Shown here: piece by piece, positions 55,813 to 62,975 of the stretch | How positions within the stretch are numbered: position 1 is the first letter of the stretch | Layout of the letters: each line of letters opens with the position of its first letter | Assembly: GCA_903869265.1 (NCBI GenBank) | Contig: CAIPYE010000014.1 | Location: 124,001-188,000, forward strand | Direction of reading: 5' to 3' | DNA from: an uncultured delta proteobacterium | GTDB lineage: Bacteria > Desulfobacterota > Desulfobulbia > Desulfobulbales > Desulfurivibrionaceae | DNA length: 64,000 nucleotides | Notes under the pieces: generated by a model | The model's input: the letters and a program-made list of their open reading frames with translations, nothing else | What the model was told of the DNA's origin: nothing | Database searches by the model: none | Program-made: the position numbers and the translations under genes

Positions 55813-57114
55813 ATGAGTATTCGAGAAGACGCGATCAGGGGCACGTGTACCCCTCTTTTTGAGAATTGTGCCGCCAACGAGAACATCACGGTTCAGGCCC
55901 TGATGCAGGGGGTGGCCGAGGGGACAATCTGCATCCCCAAGAATAAAAATCACAAGTTCGATAGGATTATGGGTGTGGGCAAGGGTCTGTCCACCAAGGT
56001 CAACGCCAACATCGGCTCCTCCAAGGATTACCCCGAGGTGAGCCAGGAGCTGCAAAAGCTCTGCGTCTGCCTCAAGGCCGGGGCCGATACGGTGATGGAT
56101 CTGTCCATGGGCGGCGAGCTGGATGCCATCCGTCGCGAGATTCTGGCAAGTTGCCCCATCCCTCTGGGCACCGTACCCATCTACCAGAGTATCGCCGAGG
56201 TGGTGGAGAAGCAGAAGCGCAAGATCGGCGAGGTCAGCGTGGATCATATGTTCAAGGTCATTGAGCAGCAGGCCCAGGACGGGGTCGATTTCATGACCAT
56301 CCATTCCGGCATCACCAGAAGCACCCTGGACCGGGTCCGCAACCATCAGCGGCTCATGGGCGTGGTCAGCCGGGGCGGCTCCTTCACCATCGAGTGGATG
56401 AGCTACAACAACAAAGAAAATCCCATGTACGAACATTTCGATGATCTGCTGGCCATCCTCAAGGAGCACGAAGTCACCCTGAGCCTGGGCGACGGCATCC
56501 GGCCCGGGTGCCTGGCCGACGCCACAGACCGAGGGCAGATCCAAGAGCTGATCCACCTGGGTGAGCTGACCCAGCGCGCCTGGGAGGCCGGGGTGCAGGT
56601 GATGGTCGAGGGGCCGGGTCACATGCCGCTCAACCAGATCCAGGCCAATATCTTGCTCCAGAAACAGCTCTGCCACGGAGCGCCCTTTTATGTCTTGGGG
56701 CCGCTGGTTACGGACATCGCGCCGGGCTACGACCATATCACCGGCGCCATCGGCGGGGCCATTGCCGGGGCGGCAGGCGCCGATTTTCTCTGCTACGTCA
56801 CCCCGGCCGAGCATCTCAAGCTGCCCAGCGCCGAGGATGTGCACGAGGGGGTCATGGCCTCCCGTATTGCCGCCCATGCGGCGGACATTGCCAAGGGGTT
56901 GCCCGGCGCCATCGACAAGGACATCGCCATGGCCAAGTGCCGCAACAATCTGGATTGGAAAGGCCAGATCGAGCTGTCCATCGACCCGGACAAGGCCCGA
57001 CGTTTCCGGGAGGAGGGGAGTTCCTACAAGGGCGACGCTTGCAGCATGTGCGGCTCGTACTGCGCCATCAAGGTGTACAAGCAGGCCACCGCGCCGGACC
57101 GGCAGCAGAAATAA
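55813..57114 (+). CDS. thiC: phosphomethylpyrimidine synthase ThiC
   Basis: ThiC is the radical-SAM enzyme converting 5-aminoimidazole ribotide to HMP-phosphate for thiamine. The 433-aa protein is the short form: NANIGSSKDY, ADTVMDLSMGG, SRGGSFTIEWM, VEGPGHMPLNQI, APGYDHITGAIGGA. The cluster-binding Cys set is in CSMCGSYC near the C-terminus. GGAG lies 8 bases before the ATG. The 136-base leader lacks the TPP-riboswitch core. It could alternatively be a 5-hydroxybenzimidazole synthase relative, but nothing local supports this. Confidence 0.94.
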   Translation: MSIREDAIRGTCTPLFENCAANENITVQALMQGVAEGTICIPKNKNHKFDRIMGVGKGLSTKVNANIGSSKDYPEVSQELQKLCVCLKAGADTVMDLSMGGELDAIRREILASCPIPLGTVPIYQSIAEVVEKQKRKIGEVSVDHMFKVIEQQAQDGVDFMTIHSGITRSTLDRVRNHQRLMGVVSRGGSFTIEWMSYNNKENPMYEHFDDLLAILKEHEVTLSLGDGIRPGCLADATDRGQIQELIHLGELTQRAWEAGVQVMVEGPGHMPLNQIQANILLQKQLCHGAPFYVLGPLVTDIAPGYDHITGAIGGAIAGAAGADFLCYVTPAEHLKLPSAEDVHEGVMASRIAAHAADIAKGLPGAIDKDIAMAKCRNNLDWKGQIELSIDPDKARRFREEGSSYKGDACSMCGSYCAIKVYKQATAPDRQQK

Positions 57115-57147
57115 GTTCGTAATCACCACAGAGGGAGGACGCACCGT

Positions 57148-57480
57148 ATGACCGAATTTCTGGGGCAGATTGTCGATTTCTTGAACAGCACCAATGTGCC
57201 GCAACAGTTTCGCGAGGTGGACGCCAAGGCATTGTTCACCAATGCCTGGTTTCTGGCCCCCTTTATCGCCTTTATCTGTTACAACCTCTACAAGCAGGCG
57301 ACGAATACCCTGGTCATGACCGGCCTTGGCTTCGGCCTCTGGCTTTTCACCGGGAGCCGCTACATGGAGGGCTTGGTGATTGGCGGTAAGCTCCAATTGG
57401 ACAAGGTGTTGCCCGTGGCCGGGGTCTTTATCGGGGCCATTGCCGTTGCCGTGTATTTTCTCTTCATGCGTTCCGAATGA
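57148..57480 (+). CDS. small membrane protein of unknown function
   Basis: A 110-aa protein with three predicted membrane helices: FLAPFIAFICYNLY (~33-47), TLVMTGLGFGLWLFTGS (~52-68) and VLPVAGVFIGAIAVAVYFLFM (~85-106). The N-terminal ~30 residues are soluble. GAGGGAGG precedes the ATG. It lies 33 bases after thiC and could be co-transcribed with it. I do not recognise a family. Confidence 0.7.
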   Translation: MTEFLGQIVDFLNSTNVPQQFREVDAKALFTNAWFLAPFIAFICYNLYKQATNTLVMTGLGFGLWLFTGSRYMEGLVIGGKLQLDKVLPVAGVFIGAIAVAVYFLFMRSE

Positions 57481-57504
57481 TTTGTCCTAGGCCGCCAGGA
57501 TATC

Positions 57505-58140
57505 GTGACCAACCGGATTGAGGAAATCCATACCCGTCTTTTGGAGCATTTCGGTCCCCAGCGCTGGTGGCCCGGCGAAACCCCCTTCGAGGTCATGCTC
57601 GGCGCGGTCCTGACCCAGAACACCAGCTGGCGCAACGTGAGCATGGTCATCGAGGCCTTGCGCCAGGAAGGGCTGCTCTCCTTTGATGCCCTGGAAGCCC
57701 TGCCCTTGGAGGTGCTGGCCGAAAATATCCGGCCTTCCGGGTATTACAACCAAAAAGCCAAACGCCTCAAGGGGCTTTTTGCCGCCATCCGTGAAGACAG
57801 CGGAAATCTCGAGACATTTTTCGATCAGGACACCCATACCCTCCGAGAAAAGCTGTTGGCCATCAAGGGCATCGGCCCGGAAACCGCCGATTCCATCGCC
57901 CTCTATGCCGCAGGCAAGCCAGTGTTTGTGGTGGATGCCTACACCTACCGGATCCTGCTCCGCCATGACCTCATTGGTGAAGACGCCGGGTATGAAGAAA
58001 TCCAGGATCTGTTCCTGGGCAAGCTGCCCAGCGACGCCCATCTCTTCAACGAGTACCACGCCCTGTTGGTCCGTCTTGCCAAGGAACACTGCAAAAAATC
58101 CAATCCGCTCTGCGACACCTGCCCCCTGCATGGCTTCTAG
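57505..58140 (+). CDS. HhH-GPD DNA glycosylase, endonuclease III-like
   Basis: A 211-aa protein of the HhH-GPD family: FEVMLGAVLTQNTSWRNV, the HhH IKGIGPETADS and catalytic Asp in VVDAYTYRI. The Lys that gives Nth its lyase activity is Glu here, suggesting a monofunctional glycosylase. The iron-sulfur Cys pattern is C-x6-C-x2-C near the end (CKKSNPLCDTC); the fourth Cys is missing. Start is GTG. This differs from the Nth-XthA fusion at 14 kb. Confidence 0.85.
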   Translation: MTNRIEEIHTRLLEHFGPQRWWPGETPFEVMLGAVLTQNTSWRNVSMVIEALRQEGLLSFDALEALPLEVLAENIRPSGYYNQKAKRLKGLFAAIREDSGNLETFFDQDTHTLREKLLAIKGIGPETADSIALYAAGKPVFVVDAYTYRILLRHDLIGEDAGYEEIQDLFLGKLPSDAHLFNEYHALLVRLAKEHCKKSNPLCDTCPLHGF

Positions 58141-58240
58141 CGCCGTCTTGTCCTGCAAACTTCCATTGTCATGATCAGCTGAATATCGTGCTTACGGATA
58201 TCCTGCCCCTGGATATACACGGCAATTTTTACCCCTGTGG

Positions 58241-58306
58241 TTTACATGTAACTATTTGATTTTATGTAAAAAAATATCTTGACCAGAAGCTGAAAGTCCT
58301 TATATT
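58241..58306 (+). promoter_or_regulatory. promoter with upstream palindrome for the 73-aa gene
   Basis: TTGACC (58279-58284) and TATATT (58301-58306) are spaced 16 bases. Immediately upstream, TTTACAT (58241-58247) and ATGTAAA (58264-58270) form an inverted repeat that could be an operator. Confidence 0.6.
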
Positions 58307-58344
58307 AGAAATCAAGAACACTACTTTTTTTCAGGAGGCCTGAT

Positions 58345-58566
58345 ATGAAAAATGCACAGTTGGTCAAAACCAGAACTAGAAGCAATGCGTTGGTAACAGA
58401 CGGAGTAGGCACCGATACAATGCAGGGCGCAGTAGTTGGCCTGGGGGCAATGGCAGCTGGCTTGGTGGGTGCTTGGTCTCTAAGTTGTCTCGTTGCCGGA
58501 GTCATCGTAGCGGGTGGACCCATAGCAATTGTCGCCAGCTGGTTTGGTGCTGTAACCGGCATATAA
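58345..58566 (+). CDS. small Gly-rich hydrophobic peptide
   Basis: A 73-aa protein: a polar N-terminus (KNAQLVKTRTRSNALVTDGVGTD) followed by two hydrophobic stretches rich in Gly and Ala (VVGLGAMAAGLVGAWSLSCLVAGVIVAGG, then IAIVASWFGAVTGI). It has a strong CAGGAGG ribosome-binding site, a good promoter and its own terminator, so it is a single-gene unit. Similar small hydrophobic proteins exist in sulfate reducers, from memory, with unknown role. A secreted bacteriocin-like peptide is another possibility. Confidence 0.75.
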   Translation: MKNAQLVKTRTRSNALVTDGVGTDTMQGAVVGLGAMAAGLVGAWSLSCLVAGVIVAGGPIAIVASWFGAVTGI

Positions 58567-58593
58567 GCAAGCTGACGGGATTGTGAAGTTTTG

Positions 58594-58616
58594 CGGGGCG
58601 GACTTCCGCCCCGTTT
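58594..58616 (+). terminator. terminator of the 73-aa gene
   Basis: CGGGGCGG (58594-58601) and CCGCCCCG (58606-58613) form an 8-bp stem with a four-base loop, followed by TTT. Confidence 0.8.
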
Positions 58617-59006
58617 CCTGGGCGGTCGGAAAAGCAGGACAGTGTGAGCAGGTAGTATTATACAGGTAGAAAATGTAAGAGGATTGCCTGTCGCCCGACA
58701 CAAAAGGGCAGACAAAACGCCTCCTGTCTGTCACGGAGTTGTCCGGGAAGAGCCTCATTCCGACCGCCGTTTTTTAATGCGCCCCTGCAAAGGGGCGTTT
58801 GTGTGTCTAGAGATTGCTGCTCCTGTGTCTTCAGTGAGTTCCCGAAACGTTGCCTCCCTTCTTCGTTGCCCCCCCTTTTCCTGGCAGATCATGCCCCATC
58901 TCGCCTCATCCTGCGACAATTTGCCGCATTTTTCCTTGTGGCACATTGTGGTAGGGTATCCCCTCAATTTTTTCCATCTGCAAACAAAAAAAGTAAAGGG
59001 GCGGCA
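58617..59006. other. intergene with second hairpin and a palindrome
   Basis: This ~390-base gap shows no convincing gene. A hairpin with arms CGCCCC/GGGGCG lies at 58780-58797, followed by TTTGTG. TGCGACAA (58912-58919) and TTGCCGCA (58921-58928) make a palindrome with one mismatched inner pair, about 80 bases before the NosL-type gene, a possible operator. Confidence 0.4.
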
Positions 59007-60329
59007 ATGATAAAGCAATATGGAGTGATTCTGGCGGCGGCGGTCATGCTGGCCTCGGCGGCGCACGCCGGAGAGCGCGAGGGCTGTCGCCTGTGCGGCA
59101 TGTACATCGATCAATATCAGGGCACAAGCGCCATTGTCACCAGCAAGGATGGCCGGGTTGAAAAAACCTGCGGCGGAGCCGATATGCTGCGGTTGGTTGC
59201 GGACGCGGGTGGGCTCGATGCCTTTGCCTCCGTGGTTGTACATGACTGGCCAAGCGGCAAGGAGATCAGCGCAGCCGGGGCCACCTATGTGATTGGCAGC
59301 GATCTGGTGCCGGACATGATTCCCAATATCATCGCCTTTGCCGACCAGGACGGAGCAAAAAAATTCATCTCCGAGCATGGCGGGCAACCGCTGACCTTTT
59401 CCCAGGCCCTGCTTGCGGTCTCACCCATGGGCATGACCATGCCCAATCGGGTCAACTCGGCGGTGCCGCCGCCAAAGGGCTCTGTGAGCGGGGGGGCTGG
59501 CTATATGGCCATGGTCAAGGATGATCTGATGATGGGCTCAAGCAATGTCTCAACCGGCCAATACTTGGCAGCCACCGCAGGGATCACCCCGACAGCACCG
59601 ATGATTCCCAAGAAGATGGAGGGTTCCGGCCCCATGTTGATGGCCAACTACGGCATCACGGACCGGTTGTCGGTTACGGCCAAGATCTCGGATCTCGACA
59701 AGATCATGACTTCGACCATGCGGATGGGCGGCGTTGAGAAAGTCACCAAGCACAAGGGAATCAGCGATCTTGAACTGAAGGCGGTCTATAATCTGTGGCG
59801 GGACGATTACTACAGCAAGTTTGTCAGCCTGATGGGCAACATGACCCTGCCCACCGGCGATTTCGATACCACCTTCCGCACCATGCCTGGGCTGCAACTG
59901 GGCACCGGCAGTGTCGATCTCGGCGGCGGTCTGCTGGGTTCGATCCGTTTCGGGGATTTCTGGCTGCATGGCGAAGCGAGCTATCTGGTCAACCGGGAAA
60001 ACGGGGATGATTACAAGTTCGGCGATGTCGGTAAGCTTGGCGCGGCCCTGCATTACACCCCGAATTACGACCTGATGCTGGGGTTGGAGCTGGACGCCAC
60101 CGATACCGCTAAAAACGAAAATTCCGGGGTCAAGGTCCAAAACAGCGGGGGCCGGGCAATCATGCTGACCGGCGTGGCCAGTTGGCGGTTCCTCTCAGCC
60201 TTTGGCGGCAACTTCAGCCTCAACGGCAGCTATGGCCTTCCCCTGTATGAAGATGTCAACCTCTATGGGCTGGGCACCGAGTATGTGGCCACAGGGATGC
60301 TGAATTTCAAGCACCGGTTTAATTATTGA
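59007..60329 (+). CDS. NosL domain fused to an outer-membrane beta-barrel domain
   Basis: A 440-aa exported protein. The signal peptide ends at about residue 21. Residues ~25-155 are NosL-like, with the copper-binding CRLCGM (Cys27, Cys30, Met32) but without the lipobox Cys. Residues ~165-440 are beta-rich with alternating pattern and Gly/aromatic turns (LMANYGITDRLSVTAKISD, FVSLMGNMTLPTGDFDTTF, MLNFKHRFNY at the end), consistent with an outer-membrane barrel of the transporter/phenol-degradation type. A copper role is inferred from NosL and from the Met-rich linker (MGMTMP). Confidence 0.75.
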   Translation: MIKQYGVILAAAVMLASAAHAGEREGCRLCGMYIDQYQGTSAIVTSKDGRVEKTCGGADMLRLVADAGGLDAFASVVVHDWPSGKEISAAGATYVIGSDLVPDMIPNIIAFADQDGAKKFISEHGGQPLTFSQALLAVSPMGMTMPNRVNSAVPPPKGSVSGGAGYMAMVKDDLMMGSSNVSTGQYLAATAGITPTAPMIPKKMEGSGPMLMANYGITDRLSVTAKISDLDKIMTSTMRMGGVEKVTKHKGISDLELKAVYNLWRDDYYSKFVSLMGNMTLPTGDFDTTFRTMPGLQLGTGSVDLGGGLLGSIRFGDFWLHGEASYLVNRENGDDYKFGDVGKLGAALHYTPNYDLMLGLELDATDTAKNENSGVKVQNSGGRAIMLTGVASWRFLSAFGGNFSLNGSYGLPLYEDVNLYGLGTEYVATGMLNFKHRFNY

Positions 60330-60352
60330 TGGCCGGCTAGATTCATCAAGTC

Positions 60353-60407
60353 AAGGCGAAGAAGGTATTTTCCTCTGCGGTGAGAAAAAACCTTCTTCGC
60401 CTTTTTT
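60353..60407 (+). terminator. rho-independent terminator after the NosL fusion gene
   Basis: AAGGCGAAGAAGGT (60353-60366) pairs perfectly with ACCTTCTTCGCCTT (60390-60403), followed by TTTT. Confidence 0.9.
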
Positions 60408-60670
60408 GTAACAGCAAGTCAGCAATACAGATGTTTCTGTCTCCCCCCTGTGCCCGCAGAACCGTATGCATATCCAAAAAATATTTACGAAGAAATCCGC
60501 GGTGATTGTCCGAGACATCCTCTCCTTTTTTCCTTGATCATTTTTTTCTCCCCTGCCAGCTCAAGGCCTGTCGGAAACCATTGCGACCAACTGGTTCCGC
60601 AACAAACTGTTTTTCCCAAGTGTTCCTTATAGAACGATCCCCATTTTTACCTCCCGGGTTCCGTGCAGTC
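60408..60670. other. intergene before the GAK-type locus
   Basis: Beyond the terminator I see no gene and no strong structure up to 60670. The sequence is less GC-rich than average, and the downstream part holds the phased repeats described next. Confidence 0.4.
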
Positions 60671-60728
60671 CTAATCAAAAATTAATGAAATCCTAATCAA
60701 TTCATGCAGAACGTGCTGCTACCATAAT
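60671..60728 (+). promoter_or_regulatory. 11-bp-phased direct repeats and -10 element, PhoB-box-like
   Basis: CTAATCA (60671-60677), TTAATGA (60682-60688) and CTAATCA (60693-60699) are spaced exactly 11 bases, with AT-rich four-base spacers. CATAAT (60723-60728) is suitably placed as a -10. This is the layout of OmpR/PhoB-family sites replacing a -35. Confidence 0.5.
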
Positions 60729-60786
60729 AAAATACATGGCGCATTGGGCGCTTGCCATCATCCACTCACAACAGGGGGAACAAGTC

Positions 60787-61359
60787 ATGTCCGGTAAAGA
60801 GATGAAATTCGAGAAAGTGATGCCCTTCCAGACTTCCGAAATGGTGCCCTTCAAAAATGTCGCGGATTTTCTTCGCGGCTTGGCCCAGATGATCGAACAG
60901 GGCAACATGGATGAGTTGAAGGAGTTTGATCTTACCTTCGGTGACATCAAGAAGATGAAGCTTGAACTGAAGCGAGAGGGCGACCAACTCCACCTCAAGG
61001 CCAAGGTTAAAGTAGTCACGGCTGGGGCGGTATGCTGCGAGACGACAGGCGAAGAGACGGAAGCCGATGGCAAACCCAGATACAAAACAATAAAGAAGCG
61101 GATGGACAAGTGCTTCAAATCCATGGGCGACGCCCTCAAGAAAGGACTCGTGCCCGAGAAAGCCGATGTGAACGCCTTTATTGCCGACTCGGAACTCATG
61201 GTGGGATATGCGGGACACGGTGACGAGCACTATGACCAATACTCCAAGCTCTGTGTTCAGCTCAACGTGGCCTGCGAAAATGACGACCTTGTCGCCATGC
61301 AGGAAAAATACGCCGAACTCAAGGCTATGAAGAAGCTCTGCCACGACCAGTACAAATAA
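60787..61359 (+). CDS. XXXCH-type protein of a GAK-like system
   Basis: A 190-aa soluble protein with Cys residues in GAVCCETTGEE and ending LKAMKKLCHDQYK. The C-terminal Lys-x-Cys-His motif matches what I recall as the GAK system XXXCH protein family. The N-terminal half (MPFQTSEMVPFKNVADFLRGLAQMIEQG) is a helical domain. The biochemical role is unknown. AGGGGGAA precedes the ATG. It is first in the operon and follows the phased-repeat promoter. Confidence 0.72.
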   Translation: MSGKEMKFEKVMPFQTSEMVPFKNVADFLRGLAQMIEQGNMDELKEFDLTFGDIKKMKLELKREGDQLHLKAKVKVVTAGAVCCETTGEETEADGKPRYKTIKKRMDKCFKSMGDALKKGLVPEKADVNAFIADSELMVGYAGHGDEHYDQYSKLCVQLNVACENDDLVAMQEKYAELKAMKKLCHDQYK

Positions 61360-61463
61360 CACTCCAAGGCGAAATCCTTGGGGACCCTCGCAGGCAGTAC
61401 CCGCCGGCGCTGCGGATATTTTTTCTGCGCTGGCACAGCCAAGCCACGGAGCAGCCATCGCCA

Positions 61464-62630
61464 ATGAAACTGGTCAAACCGAAACACAAATCGGAAGTGG
61501 TTCCCCACGACCTGCCGGATATGATCCCGGAGGAGATCACCGAGAGCGATGAGCAGAATTTTTTTGCCATCATCTCCACGGAACTCTCCCCTGAACAAAT
61601 CCGGCTGGTGCTTACCCCGGAAAAAGTCTACCCCCGGCAGCAGGGGGTCATGGCGCTCCATTGGCATCCCGAATTCGTGCCCATGGAGCTGATCGCGCAA
61701 CGCATCAACGCCACCTTCCCCAACCGGAAGGAGGAGCTGATCATCCCCACCCAGCACAATATGCTGATGAGCTACGGGGATTACAGCGGGGTCGAGGTGG
61801 ACTGTTATTCCCGGGGATTCAACCGCAAGGTGCAGCTGCTGCTCCACTTCGAAAAGAGCAGGCTCGAGCGGGCCGGAGTCCTCAAGGCGCAATTGGCCCA
61901 TACCCGCCAGTACCGGGCCTCCCAGCTCTTTGACTTCATCCACACCATCACCACCCCGGTGGAGGAACGGCTCGATGAGGCTGCCGGAGAAACCGGAGCT
62001 GACGCTGAGCTGGTCGGCTTTGTCCGCATCTATGTGCGCAAGCTTAACGATCTGCTGGATCGCCACATGGATCAAGTGCCGCAGGACAGCATCAAGAACA
62101 AGCTGATTCGCGACTTCTTCGACACCCTGCGCCCGGAGTATGGCGACACGGTAATCAACCGGGCTCAGGCCTTTCTCAAGGCGGTCAAGGAGATCGTCAA
62201 ACGAAACTTCTCCCCCAAGTATTTCTACCGCACCTCGGAGATCATCGAAGAAGCCCGCGGGCTGGGGGCGGGGGTGGTCATTCCCCATCCGGAGCAGTTC
62301 TGGCCCATCCTCCTGGCCGACTATGACGTGGATGGCTATGAGGTCTGGAACCCCCAGTCCTGGGAGTACACTGATTTTCTCATCACCGTGCTCAACCGGA
62401 AAAATCGGGAGGCCGGCCCATCGACAAAACGTCTGCTGGTTTTCATGGGGGACGACACCCACATGAGCGAGAAGACCCGATCTCCGCATGAACGCGATCA
62501 CTTCAAGGCCTCCCGGGAGATCGGGGTGCAACCGCCCTGGAGTGACCAGGCCATCCGCAAGAAGCTGGTGGTGGCCCACATGGACAAACACGATGTAATG
62601 GAGGAATACAGGACGAGACTGGCAGGATGA
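61464..62630 (+). CDS. PHP-like putative metal-dependent hydrolase
   Basis: A 388-aa protein not firmly recognised. Several His/Asp motifs recall PHP-domain hydrolases: ALHWHPEF (~66), PTQHN (~93), GAGVVIPHPEQFWPIL (~270), YDVDGYEVWNPQSWEYTDF (~290), VFMGDDTHMSEKT (~330). These could form a metal site. A helical stretch of ~100 residues (LDEAAGETGADAELVGFVRIYVRKLNDLLDRH) is inserted. It lies between the XXXCH and amphi-Trp genes, so it is probably a component of the same system. The start has a weak GGAG. Confidence 0.6.
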   Translation: MKLVKPKHKSEVVPHDLPDMIPEEITESDEQNFFAIISTELSPEQIRLVLTPEKVYPRQQGVMALHWHPEFVPMELIAQRINATFPNRKEELIIPTQHNMLMSYGDYSGVEVDCYSRGFNRKVQLLLHFEKSRLERAGVLKAQLAHTRQYRASQLFDFIHTITTPVEERLDEAAGETGADAELVGFVRIYVRKLNDLLDRHMDQVPQDSIKNKLIRDFFDTLRPEYGDTVINRAQAFLKAVKEIVKRNFSPKYFYRTSEIIEEARGLGAGVVIPHPEQFWPILLADYDVDGYEVWNPQSWEYTDFLITVLNRKNREAGPSTKRLLVFMGDDTHMSEKTRSPHERDHFKASREIGVQPPWSDQAIRKKLVVAHMDKHDVMEEYRTRLAG

Positions 62631-62689
62631 CCCAGGATTGTATCTGTTGAGGCTTTTCAGGAAACCACTAAACCGTTCGAGGTATGAAT

Positions 62690-62962
62690 ATGTCCACCAA
62701 GAAATTTGACTACGAATCATTGCAGGACGGCCACTCCATCAAGACCTATCTGGTCTCCCTGATCGACTCCATCGAGAAGGGACGCATCATCCTCAAGTCC
62801 AACGGGGACGAAATGGCCATGCGGGTAGGGGATCTGATGAAATTTTCAGTCCAGGCCAAGAACAAGGACGGGCAAAACAAGCTTTCCATAAAACTATCCT
62901 GGTCGGAGATCAAGCCTGTCATCAAAGACGAACGCTCTTCCTCCATGAGCATCGGATCATAG
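62690..62962 (+). CDS. amphi-Trp domain protein of a GAK-like system
   Basis: A ~90-aa protein: FDYESLQDGHSIKTYLVSLIDSIEKGRIILKSNGDEM, then NKLSIKLSWSEIKP, matching the amphi-Trp domain pattern as I recall it (regular helix/beta alternation ending in a Ser-Trp motif). The track frame begins six bases upstream; either ATG (62684 or 62690) is possible. It is followed after 13 bases by the PhoU-type gene. Confidence 0.7.
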   Translation: MSTKKFDYESLQDGHSIKTYLVSLIDSIEKGRIILKSNGDEMAMRVGDLMKFSVQAKNKDGQNKLSIKLSWSEIKPVIKDERSSSMSIGS

Positions 62963-62975
62963 TGGTGCAAGAACC

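Noticed and set aside
58684-59010. 108-codon frame upstream of the NosL fusion gene
   Set aside because: Overlaps hairpins and shows no conserved pattern; likely chance.
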